A stretch of 64,000 bases of DNA from Planktothrix agardhii NIES-204 (lineage in GTDB: Bacteria; Cyanobacteriota; Cyanobacteriia; Cyanobacteriales; Microcoleaceae), in the NCBI GenBank assembly GCA_003609755.1, contig AP017991.1, positions 701,001 through 765,000 of the forward strand, written 5' to 3'. This document shows positions 18,701-27,506 of this stretch, in pieces. Both the position numbers and the translations under genes were made by a program. Under the pieces are notes generated by a model that saw nothing but the letters and a program-made list of their open reading frames with translations, made no database searches and was not told where the DNA came from. The first letter of the stretch is position 1. Each line of letters opens with the position of its first letter.

Positions 18701-21432
18701 GCACTGCCTCCGTAGAGTTGATCCTGACCCGCACCGCCTAAAAGTTCACCGGGAATGGTTAGGGAGGATTGTAATTCAATGACATCATCCTTCTGACCCC
18801 CATTGGCGACAATTTTGCTAATGTTTTTGTAGGTTTGGGTTGAACCAAAGGCGGAAACAAAGACTTGGTTACTGTTGCCTCCGACAACGAACTGTTCTGC
18901 GCCATCAACCACATTGATGATTTTACGCGCAGGCGCATTTGGCCCCATATTTAACCGCAACACGCCGTTGTTATTTGTGGCTAAGGTGAGTTTGGGTGGT
19001 TGGGTGGCACTCTTGCTATTTTGGTTAAAGTCGAGGAGGGTAAGACGGGGACTGTTAAACCGTTTGGTATAGGATAGGTCTGGCCCAATGGGGCCTAAAT
19101 CAACCCCAAGTTTAATATAGGCACTGAGTCCTGCGGTTAATTGACCGGATGTATTAAACATCGTTATGGGGTCTTGAATTAGGGTGGAAAATTCGTCATA
19201 GCGCAGTTTGCCATCGTTGTTGGGATCTTTAGGATTAAACCGAATTAAACCTTCAATGCCACCCCCTGCAGCCCCAGAAGCCAGACCCACATCTATTTTA
19301 CCAAGAATATTGAGTGCGGCATTTAAGTTGACTGAGGTTGCGGCTGGATCAACAAAAAAGCCGTTAAAAACGTCGGAGGAATTTCCACTGGTATCAAAGT
19401 CTTTTAAACCTTGGGTATCATAACCAAATTTCAACCCCATTCCGGCTCCTACTGTTGCTTCTATTTTACCAAATAAGGGGGGAATAATTGGGAAAGATTG
19501 ACCATAGGTGAAATTGAAGTTAAATTGAGGGGTTTGATAGGTAAAAAGATCGGCGTTTTTCCCCAGAAGTACGTTAAAAACTTGGCTAGGTTGTTTAAGA
19601 ATGGGAAATTCTAGCCCGGCTCCGGGAATACTATTAACTTTAGTAATAAAGGTTTTGGCTTGGCTATCTGCTGCTAGTTGAGTATTTAAAGATGGAGCCG
19701 TAGCAGTAATATTGGGGTTGATATTACTCAGGTCAAAGGTTGGTGTTCTGACATCGACAGTTCCTAAGTCAAAACTCCCCATGTTAATTTTAAGGCTGCT
19801 ACTATTGGGAATACTATTGATTAATTGGGGAAGTTCAGCTAAAGATGCAATAAAGTTTTTGTCTGCTTGATCAATAACGCCTTGAGCTTCAGCAATATCT
19901 AATAAATTAAACTTAGCAAGTTTGAGATCAATATCTTGGGTTAAAACGTTAAGAATAGGTTCTAAGGGTTGAGTAACAGTCTTAACATTATTGAGGACAG
20001 GATTCGCAAAGTCATTAAAGAAACTTCCTAAGTCTAGTTGCACATTATTAAAGGCAACGGTTGGCAGATTACCAAAGCTTTGAGGTTGATTGGGATCGGC
20101 GATCGCATTATTAAATGCCCAGTTTAAGTTAAAATCTGAAGTTAAACTGGGTAAAACAGCAGAACTGCCAAAACTGGTTGCGAGTTTAAACTTAACATCA
20201 GCATTTCCCGTCAATTTTGCGCCTAATAAATTTGCTGGCGTAATGGAGGTTAGTTCGCTGGGTGTTAGTTTCCCATCTGCATCGGGTTTTAAGTCAATAT
20301 TAAAGTCGCCATTAAATTGAGTTCCATTATCCGTAGCACTCACTTGTAAAAATTCAAGTTTGCCTGTTGCAGCTAAGTTAGGTGTTGTCGCAACTAAATT
20401 CAACTTCAGTTCATCGGCAGTTGAAGTATCAACATAAAACCCATTCGCATTGACTCCAAATTTTAAAGTTAAGTCATAATTGAGATCCGTTTTGGCATTG
20501 CCATTGAGACTTAAATCAATACCGGGTAATCCTACACCTTCTGCCAGCAAGCTTTCTAAAGATTTTTGTTGTGCAATTTTAACTGTAAATTTAATATCAT
20601 TAGGGTTGGTTGCGTCCAGTAGAATCGGGGCAGGTATAACACCCTGAAGGGCAGAATTTAAAGCAGTTAGAATTTTATTAGCATCTAATGTTCCTGCAAG
20701 TTGAAGTTGATTTTGAATATCATCGCGTAAATCATCAATAAAACGGACAGCATTATCTGTTGAGTCTTTCAGTTTGTTACCCAACAAAGGTAGATTATTT
20801 CCAAAAACTTGGCTATTGAGTGCTAATTGAAGTTTGGCTAAAAACTGATCGATATCTGTGATAAAGTTACTGTAGTTAGCAGATTGTTCAATTTCAATCG
20901 CTTTTCCATCTAAATTTAGGATTGCTGTGTCATCTTCTGTTTTGAGTGCTTGTAATTGAGTAAGACTGAGAGAATTTCCTGAAACTAAATTTGAAAAAAG
21001 TTCTCCTTCATCCCCAGGAGAATCTTTGAGATTGATTTTACTGTCAATAAAATGTCCAATTTCTTCTGTGAGTACACGAGAGATGGCATCAATATTATCA
21101 GTATTGAGTCTGATAAAATCCTCTGATAAATAGATGGTATTATTGGCACTGGCATAAGCTCCTTTTGCTCCCCAAAGTTGGGTTGATGATAGAATTTCTA
21201 TCGAAGGTAATCTGCTAAAATCTCCCGCTTGCCATTCTTGCTGTAATGTCGATGCGTCGGATACTAAAACGTCAGAACCAAAAGCTAGTTCTACTGCACT
21301 ATTAAAATGAGTTGGGTCATTAGCCAAAAGTTGTAGTTGATTTTTTGTTCTTTTGAGTGCTTTTTTACAACTCGATAAAGCATTTATATCAAAGTTTTTA
21401 TAACCTGTTGCATCAGAGACTAAACTATTCAT
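15757..21432 (-). CDS. Large RTX (hemolysin-type Ca-binding) repeat protein
   Basis: A 1891-residue secreted-type protein. Residues about 100-130 contain RVLTEEIGHFIDSKIN, the EEIGH region found near the N-terminus of many cyanobacterial RTX proteins and reminiscent of a degenerate metallopeptidase helix. Residues about 170-800 form an unrecognised, beta-rich, repeat-like region. From about 900 to 1800 lie GGxGxDxLxGGxGxD nonapeptides (e.g. GGAGQDQLYG, GGSAKDTLSGG), which bind calcium and guide type I secretion. A 205-residue unit occurs three and a half times almost unchanged. No T1SS genes are in the window. The start has GGGAGGAG upstream. Function could be adhesion or S-layer-like; no lytic domain is recognised. 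Confidence 0.85.
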   Translation of the reverse strand: MNSLVSDATGYKNFDINALSSCKKALKRTKNQLQLLANDPTHFNSAVELAFGSDVLVSDASTLQQEWQAGDFSRLPSIEILSSTQLWGAKGAYASANNTIYLSEDFIRLNTDNIDAISRVLTEEIGHFIDSKINLKDSPGDEGELFSNLVSGNSLSLTQLQALKTEDDTAILNLDGKAIEIEQSANYSNFITDIDQFLAKLQLALNSQVFGNNLPLLGNKLKDSTDNAVRFIDDLRDDIQNQLQLAGTLDANKILTALNSALQGVIPAPILLDATNPNDIKFTVKIAQQKSLESLLAEGVGLPGIDLSLNGNAKTDLNYDLTLKFGVNANGFYVDTSTADELKLNLVATTPNLAATGKLEFLQVSATDNGTQFNGDFNIDLKPDADGKLTPSELTSITPANLLGAKLTGNADVKFKLATSFGSSAVLPSLTSDFNLNWAFNNAIADPNQPQSFGNLPTVAFNNVQLDLGSFFNDFANPVLNNVKTVTQPLEPILNVLTQDIDLKLAKFNLLDIAEAQGVIDQADKNFIASLAELPQLINSIPNSSSLKINMGSFDLGTVDVRTPTFDLSNINPNITATAPSLNTQLAADSQAKTFITKVNSIPGAGLEFPILKQPSQVFNVLLGKNADLFTYQTPQFNFNFTYGQSFPIIPPLFGKIEATVGAGMGLKFGYDTQGLKDFDTSGNSSDVFNGFFVDPAATSVNLNAALNILGKIDVGLASGAAGGGIEGLIRFNPKDPNNDGKLRYDEFSTLIQDPITMFNTSGQLTAGLSAYIKLGVDLGPIGPDLSYTKRFNSPRLTLLDFNQNSKSATQPPKLTLATNNNGVLRLNMGPNAPARKIINVVDGAEQFVVGGNSNQVFVSAFGSTQTYKNISKIVANGGQKDDVIELQSSLTIPGELLGGAGQDQLYGGSAKDTLSGGADWDILVGGGGADQLFGEAGEDWLIGGPGADTLNGGDGFDLASYLTASKGVLINLTTGQRTGEASGDIYESIEQIEGSSYADTLFGSADHDVFSGAEGNDSISGQGGDDLLEPGLGYDTVNGSSGTDTLVVDYSERESPVYMYGLNYKTFDPSAGKGILEGYYNGDQVKFSGIEQFNITASQGDDQLLGLNQNDTLNGSKGNDNIEGNGGNDSLVGGDGNDTLVHGSGIDTVDGGAGTDILQDANFSSLNTKQVFNDTSTHAEIVLPNGSRFKGIELFDNLSTGNGNDQIIYSTNPDLPQASRSNLINTGSGSDLINSGLGYDTVNGSSGTDTLVVDYSERESPVYMYGLNYKTFDPSAGKGILEGYYNGDQVKFSGIEQFNITASQGDDQLLGLNQNDTLNGSKGNDNIEGNGGNDSLVGGDGNDTLVHGSGIDTVDGGAGTDILQDANFSSLNTKQVFNDTSTHAEIVLPNGSRFKGIELFDNLSTGNGNDQIIYSTNPDLPQASRSNLINTGSGSDLINSGLGYDTVNGSSGTDTLVVDYSERESPVYMYGLNYKTFDPSAGKGILEGYYNGDQVKFSGIEQFNITASQGDDQLLGLNQNDTLNGSKGNDNIEGNGGNDSLVGGDGNDTLVHGSGIDTVDGGAGTDILQDANFSSLNTKQVFNDTSTHAEIVLPNGSRFKGIELFDNLSTGNGNDQIIYSTNPDLPQASRSNLINTGSGSDLINSGLGYDTVNGSSGTDTLVVDYSERESPVYMYGLNYKTFDPSAGKGILEGYYNGDQVKFSGIEQFNITASQGDDQLLGLNQNDTLNGSKGNDNIEGNGGNDSLVGGDGGDTLIGGTGKDILNGGAGNDRLIGIKPDAAIPGQSEVDTLIGGIGRDRFILGVPNQFYYNDNNNAVLGTTDYALIVGFTASEDFLQLTGSTTNYVLKSAPTGLPSGLGIYRKTTNQNELIAVLQGVSSLSLNSSSIIFV
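16213..18345 (-). repeat. 615-bp near-identical tandem repeat in the RTX gene
   Basis: Units at about 16213-16827, 16828-17442 and 17443-18057, plus a partial unit to about 18345, are nearly identical at the DNA level. The few differences seen include CCATTGAGAG versus CCATTGAGGG in the first unit, and GGGGATTCTCG versus GGAGATTCCCG in the last. Each encodes one 205-residue block from LGYDTVNGSSGTD to INTGSGSD. Confidence 0.95.
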
Positions 21433-22001
21433 GATTTTACTCCTCCCGGAAGGGGGACTCCTGAAACTATATTAAAACCTTAAGAAACAACAATGCACTG
21501 CACATTCTGCTCAAAAATAGAAGGTGCTAAATTTAACGAAGTTTGGGAGACAGTCAAAATCAGGGTTAACCTCAACAACCAAATTAGAAAGGTAAGAGCG
21601 GAATCTTTTCTCTGATACTTAAATATCAGTATTTTCAGGAAAAATTTGCAAGTTGGAAGGAGGTTTAGATTAGCCACAATTTTGATAACTTAAATTTAAC
21701 ATATAAACTTGATGAATACTATTTAAACAGTTAAATTTTTGTAAATTAAATTTAATAATTTTTGTAAACTTATGAAAAAAATAAAAAATTTGTAAATATG
21801 GAAGAAGCCACATATCCCATCAGAATTTGTGTTTTTTTCGCAATGTCTGCCTAATCCCAGCAACATTCCGGTGACCCTATAGCTATGCTTCATAAAATTT
21901 CTGTTGCAGATCACCCTAGAATAAATTGAAACCCGACACCCCCATTCTTCCCATCTTTTGATAGTCTAAATAGAAATAGAGTCTTGGGAACACATACAAG
22001 A
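21433..22001. other. AT-rich region between the RTX gene and guaB3
   Basis: About 570 bp of mostly AT-rich DNA between divergent genes. Short open frames (21480-21677, 21723-21914) have no recognisable features and I do not accept them. Both promoters must be here. No repeat of the classes described elsewhere was noticed. Confidence 0.35.
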
Positions 22002-23165
22002 GTGGATATTGTAATTGGTCGGGGCAAGGTTGCCCGCAGAGCTTATGGCATTGATGAAATTGCGTTAGTCCCTGGACAACGTACCCTTGACCCGGGTTTA
22101 GCAGATACAACATGGACAATTGGTGGCATTCAACGAGAAATTCCGATTATTGCCAGTGCCATGGATGGGGTAGTTGATGTGCGGATGGCTGTGGAATTAT
22201 CGAAATTGGGAGCATTGGGGGTATTAAACCTAGAAGGGATTCACACCCGCTATCAAGACCCAGAACCGATTTTAGACCGCATCACTTCAGTTGGGAAAGA
22301 AGGGTTTGTCACCCTAATGCAAGAATTATATGCAGAACCGATTAAACCGGAATTGATTATCCAAAGGATTCAGGAAATCAAGGCAGGAGGAGGAATTGCG
22401 GCGGTGAGTGCGACCCCTGTGGGAGCGAGTAAATATGGTTTGGTGGTGGCTGAGGCCGGGGCTGATTTATTTTTCGTCCAAGCCACGGTGGTATCAACCA
22501 CATTCCTATCTCCAGAGTCAGTTATTCCTCTGGATTTAGTTAAGTTTTGTCAAGAAATGCCGATTCCGGTGATTTTGGGCAACTGCGTTACCTATGATGT
22601 CACCCTAGATTTACTTAAAGCGGGAGCGGCGGGAATTTTAGTAGGGATTGGCCCAGGTGCAGCCTGTACTTCCAGAGGGGTTTTAGGGGTGGGAGTTCCC
22701 CAAGCAACGGCCGTGGCTGACTGTGCCGCCGCCCGGAATGATTATTACCGAGAAACCGGACGTTATGTGGAAATTATTGCTGATGGTGGCCTAATTACCG
22801 GAGGAGATATCTGTAAATGTATCGCCTGTGGTGCTGATGGGGTGATGATTGGTTCCCCCTTTGCCCGGGCTAAAGAAGCACCCGGACGCGGCTATCATTG
22901 GGGTATGGCGACCCCTAGCCCGGTGTTACCTCGTGGAACTCGGATTCGGGTGGGGACAACGGGAACTTTAGAACAAATTTTGCGTGGCCCGGCTCAACTT
23001 GATGACGGGACTCATAATTTATTGGGGGCGTTAAAAACCAGTATGGGAACCCTGGGAGCGCAGACCATTCAAGAGATGCAGCAGGTGGAAGTGGTGATTG
23101 CGCCTTCACTGTTGACCGAAGGAAAAGTCTATCAAAAAGCCCAACAGTTGGGAATGGGCAAATAA
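22002..23165 (+). CDS. guaB3: GuaB3-type IMP dehydrogenase family protein
   Basis: A 387-residue IMPDH-fold enzyme oxidising IMP to XMP in guanine nucleotide synthesis, of the cyanobacterial GuaB3 class that lacks the CBS domain pair. Visible motifs are IIASAMDGVVDVRMA, ILGNCVTYDVTLDLLKAGAA, the catalytic-Cys loop GPGAACTSRGVLGVGVPQ and IIADGGLITGGDICKCIACG. I choose GTG 22002 (MDIVIGRGKVARRAYG) because homologs begin there; a TTG at 21984 would add six residues. Its place beside Yfr1 and trxA is a conserved cyanobacterial arrangement. Confidence 0.88.
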   Translation: MDIVIGRGKVARRAYGIDEIALVPGQRTLDPGLADTTWTIGGIQREIPIIASAMDGVVDVRMAVELSKLGALGVLNLEGIHTRYQDPEPILDRITSVGKEGFVTLMQELYAEPIKPELIIQRIQEIKAGGGIAAVSATPVGASKYGLVVAEAGADLFFVQATVVSTTFLSPESVIPLDLVKFCQEMPIPVILGNCVTYDVTLDLLKAGAAGILVGIGPGAACTSRGVLGVGVPQATAVADCAAARNDYYRETGRYVEIIADGGLITGGDICKCIACGADGVMIGSPFARAKEAPGRGYHWGMATPSPVLPRGTRIRVGTTGTLEQILRGPAQLDDGTHNLLGALKTSMGTLGAQTIQEMQQVEVVIAPSLLTEGKVYQKAQQLGMGK

Positions 23166-23271
23166 ATTAATCGGGGTTGGGTTTCAGAATTATTGACAAA
23201 ACTTGTTAAATCGTTGTAAAACTTACAACCCAACCTAGAATTATATGAAATAAAATGGCACAATAGAAGAA

Positions 23272-23340
23272 GCGGAGACGTATGTTTCCGTTCACTCCTC
23301 ACACCACACTCCGCCTGGACTTTTGTTCGGGCGGTTTCTT
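23272..23340 (+). ncRNA. yfr1: Small RNA Yfr1
   Basis: The invariant single-stranded motif ACTCCTCACAC lies at 23294-23304. It is flanked 5' by a perfect 7-bp stem (CGGAGAC 23273-23279 with GTTTCCG 23284-23290, loop GTAT). On the 3' side a GC-rich hairpin at 23311-23334 (CCGCC-GGAC paired with GTTC-GGCGG) is followed by TTTCTT, acting as terminator. This is exactly the architecture of the cyanobacterial regulatory RNA Yfr1, an abundant Hfq-independent antisense regulator of outer-membrane protein mRNAs. Location between guaB and trxA is typical. Confidence 0.93.
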
Positions 23341-23753
23341 GATCCTAGCAATTAAAGTCAATTGCACCGGCTGTCAATCTCCACTCTCAACAATCGTAAA
23401 AGAGAAGATCCTTTTACGGTAAGATTGGATAGGGTTATGCTAAATAACGCCCGAGTTAGCAACCTGGCCTAAAAAGACGGGGTATAGACCTCCAATTTTT
23501 CAGGGTGAGGGAGACAAAAAGCCAGCAAAAATCAGAGAGAAATTAGCTGCTCTGTGCCTTTGTCTACTTTTAGACGGTCAGTAGACGGAAGGATTAAAAT
23601 GCTTGTGGACGTGATTGCCGGGAGCTAGTTAAATTTAACCTTAACTCAATGCCAATCTCGTCTGTCATACAAGAATCCATCACGAAATACTAAAGTATTT
23701 CCAATGGGACTGTCGAATTTGATAGGGTCTTTTATATATAAGGATTTCTAGGG
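23341..23753 (+). promoter_or_regulatory. trxA upstream region with two perfect hairpins
   Basis: About 410 bp between Yfr1 and trxA. CGTAAAAG (23395-23402) pairs with CTTTTACG (23411-23418) across an 8-nt loop. GAAATACT/AGTATTTC (23684-23701) is a perfect 8-bp inverted repeat with two bases between. GTCTA-CTTT-TAGAC forms a third small stem near 23564. No ORF is seen. This is probably the trxA promoter and leader, and it could hide another small RNA. Confidence 0.5.
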
Positions 23754-24077
23754 ATGTCCAACGCCTTACCAGTTACTGATGCTAGTTTTAAAGCCGATGT
23801 GCTTGAGAGTCCAATCCCGGTATTAGTGGATTTTTGGGCTCCTTGGTGTGGGCCTTGTCGTATGGTTGCACCAGTTGTAGAGGAAATTGCAGAGCAATAT
23901 ATTGGACAACTCAAAGTAGTCAAGCTGAATACAGATGAAAATCCTAATACTGCTAGTCAGTATGGAATTCGCAGTATTCCAACTCTGATGATTTTCAAAG
24001 ATGGTCAAAAGGTGGATATGGTTGTAGGTGCTATTCCTAAAACGACTTTAGCAACTACTTTGGAGAAGTATATTTAA
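23754..24077 (+). CDS. trxA: Thioredoxin (m-type)
   Basis: A 107-residue thioredoxin with the active site [20 protein letters not shown] and the cis-Pro loop [15 protein letters not shown]. It reduces target disulfides using electrons from FTR or NTR and links photosynthetic electron flow to enzyme activity. The start is ATG 23754, and length is standard for the family. It is monocistronic, in the conserved guaB3-Yfr1-trxA context. Confidence 0.96.
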   Translation: MSNALPVTDASFKADVLESPIPVLVDFWAPWCGPCRMVAPVVEEIAEQYIGQLKVVKLNTDENPNTASQYGIRSIPTLMIFKDGQKVDMVVGAIPKTTLATTLEKYI

Positions 24078-24294
24078 TTCTCCTAAAAGTAACCAATAGA
24101 ACACTTGAATCATTGTTGCAGGGGTTGATGACTTAACTTAAAAACAGACTTAAAAAAAGAGTGAGTTTGAGTTAGTTGATCAAAGTGGTTTTCGATTCCC
24201 AGGAAAGTGATACTTGAACCTCAAGCTGATTATTCACGGGTATTGCGTCTTGGAACCTTGGCTCTAAGGCGCTTTGTTTTAGGTGATAAATTTT

Positions 24295-25362
24295 ATGAAC
24301 TCCTCAGATATTAGTTTAGCGGTAGATTCTCTACAAGCAGATATTATCCAGTTGGTGGATAAATTGCCGAATTTAAAGCATAAAAAATGGATTTCGCGAT
24401 CGCTTTCTAGTCTAGTTCGGATGGCTGGAGAGGAATTTGAAACCCTGGACTGGAAAATTATTTCGGCTTCTTTATTGGACTTAGAGCGGGGTTTTCAAAT
24501 TTTTTATCCCTATCGCCATGTTCGCAAAATTTGTATTTTTGGTTCGGCTCGAATTTCTGCTGATACGCAAGAATATCGGATGGCGGCAGATTTTGCCAAA
24601 TATGTCACCCAACAAGGTTTTATGGTATTAACCGGGGGTGGAGGTGGGATTATGCAGGCGGGAAATGAAGGGGCGGGTCTGGATTTATCGTTTGGGTTAA
24701 ATATTCAACTTCCCTTTGAACAATCTTCTAATCCTTATATTCACGGGAATAAAAAAGCGATTATGTTCAAGTATTTTTTCACACGCAAGTTATTTTTTCT
24801 GCGTGAAAGTGATGCTTTGGCTCTGTTTCCAGGGGGTTTTGGGACTTTAGATGAAACCTTTGAATGTTTAACCTTAATTCAAACGGGGAAATTCGGCCCC
24901 GCCCCGTTAATTTTGGTGGATCGTCCAGGGGGAGATTATTGGTATGATCTCAACCAATTTATTCATAAACAAATGCTAAATCGGGGGTTGATTTCACCAG
25001 ATGATCCCAGTTTTTATACAATTACGGATGATTTGTCTGTTGCTTGTGAAGCGATCGCCAGTTTCTATCAAGTCTATCATTCTAGTCGTCATGTTAAAGA
25101 TAAGTTTGTCATGCGGTTAAAATCGGAATTATCTGAGCAACAAGTGGAACAACTAAATACGGAGTTTCACGATATGTTATCTAAAGGTAAGATTGAAAAA
25201 ACTCAAGCCTTACCGGAAGAAGTTGGCGACGACACAGAGGAATTACCCCGTTTAACCTTCCATTTTAATCAACGTCGAGTTGGGCGATTGTATCAAATGA
25301 TTTATACAATTAATCAAATGGGTGCTACTTCCCCAGAAGCGGCTCATCCAGAGCAGAAATAG
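24295..25362 (+). CDS. LOG family (TIGR00730-like) protein
   Basis: A 355-residue protein whose central domain has the Rossmann-like LOG fold: ICIFGSARISADTQEY (about 85-100), GFMVLTGGGGGIMQAGNEGA (about 115-134) and the signature FPGGFGTLDETFECLTL (about 185-200). LOG proteins hydrolyse nucleotide 5'-monophosphates (cytokinin-activating type) and are often mislabelled lysine decarboxylase. The long N-terminal (about 80 aa) and C-terminal (about 100 aa) extensions are typical of the larger cyanobacterial members. I choose ATG 24295, with AGGTG upstream, over GTG 24283. The true substrate is unknown. Confidence 0.85.
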   Translation: MNSSDISLAVDSLQADIIQLVDKLPNLKHKKWISRSLSSLVRMAGEEFETLDWKIISASLLDLERGFQIFYPYRHVRKICIFGSARISADTQEYRMAADFAKYVTQQGFMVLTGGGGGIMQAGNEGAGLDLSFGLNIQLPFEQSSNPYIHGNKKAIMFKYFFTRKLFFLRESDALALFPGGFGTLDETFECLTLIQTGKFGPAPLILVDRPGGDYWYDLNQFIHKQMLNRGLISPDDPSFYTITDDLSVACEAIASFYQVYHSSRHVKDKFVMRLKSELSEQQVEQLNTEFHDMLSKGKIEKTQALPEEVGDDTEELPRLTFHFNQRRVGRLYQMIYTINQMGATSPEAAHPEQK

Positions 25363-25366
25363 CAGG

Positions 25367-25394
25367 TAATGGGTAATGGGTGATGGGTTTTGGG
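25367..25394. repeat. TAATGGG heptamer repeats
   Basis: Three to four tandem heptamers (TAATGGG-TAATGGG-TGATGGG) follow directly after the LOG gene stop. They are of the STRR class seen elsewhere in the window. Confidence 0.7.
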
Positions 25395-25446
25395 GAAGAT
25401 ATAGAATCTTTAATAAACGAGCTAAAATTGGAAATAGGACTACTTT

Positions 25447-25899
25447 ATGAATAATTTGTTTGAATTTGAACAGGATTTTGTTGAATCTTTGCATTGTATT
25501 CCGATGATTGTGCGGTATAAACTTGATAGTTGTGGGGTGAAGTTAAAACTAGAACATTGGAATAAATTTAGTCAGGAGGCTCGTCAACAGTTAGTCCAAA
25601 ATTCGATTAATACACCGGAAGAAATTACAGGTTATCGGAGTTTACTGTATGAATTAGCTGAACAATATACTAATATTCCCCTCAAGGATTTACCGATTGA
25701 GGATCACCCCCTTTGGTTAGAAATAACAAAATTACCGGATGCAGTACAGCAAAAGTTAGAAGAAATTGGTGTTAATATTACCTTAAAACAATGGGAAGAT
25801 TTAAGCCATTTACAACGATTTGCCTTAATAAAATTAAGCCGTCCTAGCCATGAAAACAAAAACTTTTTACCTGCTTTAAGAGAATTTAAACTTTTATAA
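25447..25899 (+). CDS. Nitrate reductase-associated protein (NarM-like)
   Basis: A 150-residue soluble protein. It opens with FEFEQDFVESLHCIPMIVRYK and continues LDSCGVKLKLEHWNKFSQEAR, then repeats the theme (KLEEIGVNITLKQWEDLSHLQRFALIKLSRP). This fits the cyanobacterial nitrate-reductase-associated family; NarM of Synechococcus is needed to form active NarB. No nar or nrt genes are in the window, so the link rests on sequence resemblance alone. The gene is monocistronic. Confidence 0.7.
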   Translation: MNNLFEFEQDFVESLHCIPMIVRYKLDSCGVKLKLEHWNKFSQEARQQLVQNSINTPEEITGYRSLLYELAEQYTNIPLKDLPIEDHPLWLEITKLPDAVQQKLEEIGVNITLKQWEDLSHLQRFALIKLSRPSHENKNFLPALREFKLL

Positions 25900-26016
25900 A
25901 AAAACCTATAGAGTTTTTTTTAAAATACTAAGTTACCTTTTGAACCATATCGGTTAAACTAGGATTAGTTTTGCGATTTCTAAACCCATTTCATTAAACT
26001 TCATGGCCGTTTTTTT

Positions 26017-27195
26017 ATGGCACATAGTATAAAATCCACAATGCCCCCCCTCGATTCTGTCATTGATGAAGATGAAGAAGAATCGAATTTAGATTATTTC
26101 TATGATGATCCGGGAACTCCCCCAGGAACATTAGATGTGGAAGCGGATGATCCCCCTCCAGAAATGGTGTTAATTGATTATAGCGACGAAATGGCAACTC
26201 GTTTAATCTTAAAAACACCGGAGGAATGTGCACCCTATTTAGATACCCATTCTGTTTCTTGGTTAGATATTTTAGGATTAGGAAATCAGGACACTTGGGA
26301 TCGGATGGCGAAGGTGTTTAATTTACATCCCATTGCCTTAGAAGATGTGGTGAATGTTCCCCAACGTCCTAAAGTAGTAGAATATGATGGTCAACTGGTA
26401 ATTGTGGCTTGGATGATCATGATCAAACCAGGAGAAGATCCCCTACATAAAGAACAGGTTAGTATTATTTTAGGCAAAAATTATTTACTAACGGTACAGG
26501 AAGAAGCGGAATATGATTGTTTACAACCTGTTCGCGATCGCATTCGTTATAATCAAGGAATTATTCGTAAACAAGGGGCTGATTATTTAGCCTATGCGAT
26601 TTTAGATGCAATTATTGATGGTTTTTTCCCCGTATTAGAAGAATATGGCGATCTTTTAGAAGACTTAGAAGACAAGGTTGTATTTAATCCTGTACCTAAA
26701 GATCTGGCTAAAATTTATAGTATTCGTCGGGATTTATTTACCCTGCGACGAGCAATTTGGGCGCAACGGGAAGCGATTAATGTGTTAATTAGGGATGGAA
26801 GCGATTTAATTAGTCCAGAAGTTCGGATTTATTTGCGAGACTGTTATGATCATACCATTTTAGTTCGGGATATGGTAGAAACCTATCGAGAATTATCCTC
26901 GGATTTAATGGGAATTTATATGTCTACGATGAGCAATAAAATGAATGAAATCATGAAATTGCTCACCGTTATTTCGACTATTTTTATTCCCCTAACCTTT
27001 GTGGCTGGAGTCTACGGCATGAATTTTAACCCCGAAAATTCTCCTTGGAATATGCCCGAACTCAATTGGTATTGGGGTTATCCTGTCTGTTTGGGAATGA
27101 TGTTTTTCATCGCTTTAGGGTTATTTTTCTTCTTCTGGAAACGCGGTTGGTTTAATAATCTTTCCGATCCTCAAGATCAAGATAAAATAACGTAG
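26017..27195 (+). CDS. corA: CorA family magnesium/cobalt transporter
   Basis: A 392-residue CorA-type divalent cation channel of the inner membrane. A long acidic cytoplasmic domain (residues 1-310, rich in Asp/Glu at 10-50) leads to the pore helix and the signature YGMNFNPENSP (about 332-342). Two C-terminal membrane helices (about 310-330 and 350-375) and a basic end follow. Mg2+ import is the expected function. The listed ATG is kept; an internal ATG at codon 9 is possible. The stop codon lies inside a fold-back repeat. Confidence 0.93.
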   Translation: MAHSIKSTMPPLDSVIDEDEEESNLDYFYDDPGTPPGTLDVEADDPPPEMVLIDYSDEMATRLILKTPEECAPYLDTHSVSWLDILGLGNQDTWDRMAKVFNLHPIALEDVVNVPQRPKVVEYDGQLVIVAWMIMIKPGEDPLHKEQVSIILGKNYLLTVQEEAEYDCLQPVRDRIRYNQGIIRKQGADYLAYAILDAIIDGFFPVLEEYGDLLEDLEDKVVFNPVPKDLAKIYSIRRDLFTLRRAIWAQREAINVLIRDGSDLISPEVRIYLRDCYDHTILVRDMVETYRELSSDLMGIYMSTMSNKMNEIMKLLTVISTIFIPLTFVAGVYGMNFNPENSPWNMPELNWYWGYPVCLGMMFFIALGLFFFFWKRGWFNNLSDPQDQDKIT

Positions 27196-27235
27196 TAAGC
27201 CCTAAAGGGCTTACAGGCGTTCACGCCTGACTACG
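27191..27235. repeat. Cloverleaf-like fold-back element at the corA stop
   Basis: An outer stem CGTAGT/ACTACG encloses two perfect hairpins: GTAAGCCCT-AA-AGGGCTTAC and AGGCG-TTCA-CGCCT. The corA stop codon TAG is part of the outer stem. The lack of a T-run argues against a plain terminator. The shape suits a dispersed REP-like element or an mRNA 3'-end stabiliser. Confidence 0.75.
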
Positions 27236-27306
27236 AATTGCGATAAAATCAAACTCATGACAATCTAGGATAGTCACAATTATGCTAGTAGGTCGAACTG
27301 AATGTA

Positions 27307-27362
27307 GGGGCGGGTTCGCCAGAATATTTGTGAATAATAATAAATCTAAATAAACCCGCCCC
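27307..27362. repeat. GGGGCGGGTT inverted repeat
   Basis: A 10-bp perfect inverted repeat, GGGGCGGGTT (27307-27316) and AACCCGCCCC (27353-27362), flanks an AT-rich 36-bp loop. It is probably another dispersed non-coding element in the gap between corA and the DUF3352 gene. Confidence 0.65.
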
Positions 27363-27506
27363 ACCCCGCAACAGCGAAGCGCACGCACCGCCTATAAATG
27401 TAGGTTGTTTAATCATGAATTTGCAAAGTGTAACCGCCTGGGTTAAAATCTCCCTCGATATCGAATTAACTTGTTTACTGGTTGTCTAAAGCCATCCTTG
27501 CCATTC

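Noticed and set aside
21480..21914. Two short open frames between the RTX gene and guaB3
   Set aside because: AT-rich, low-complexity and unlike any known protein.
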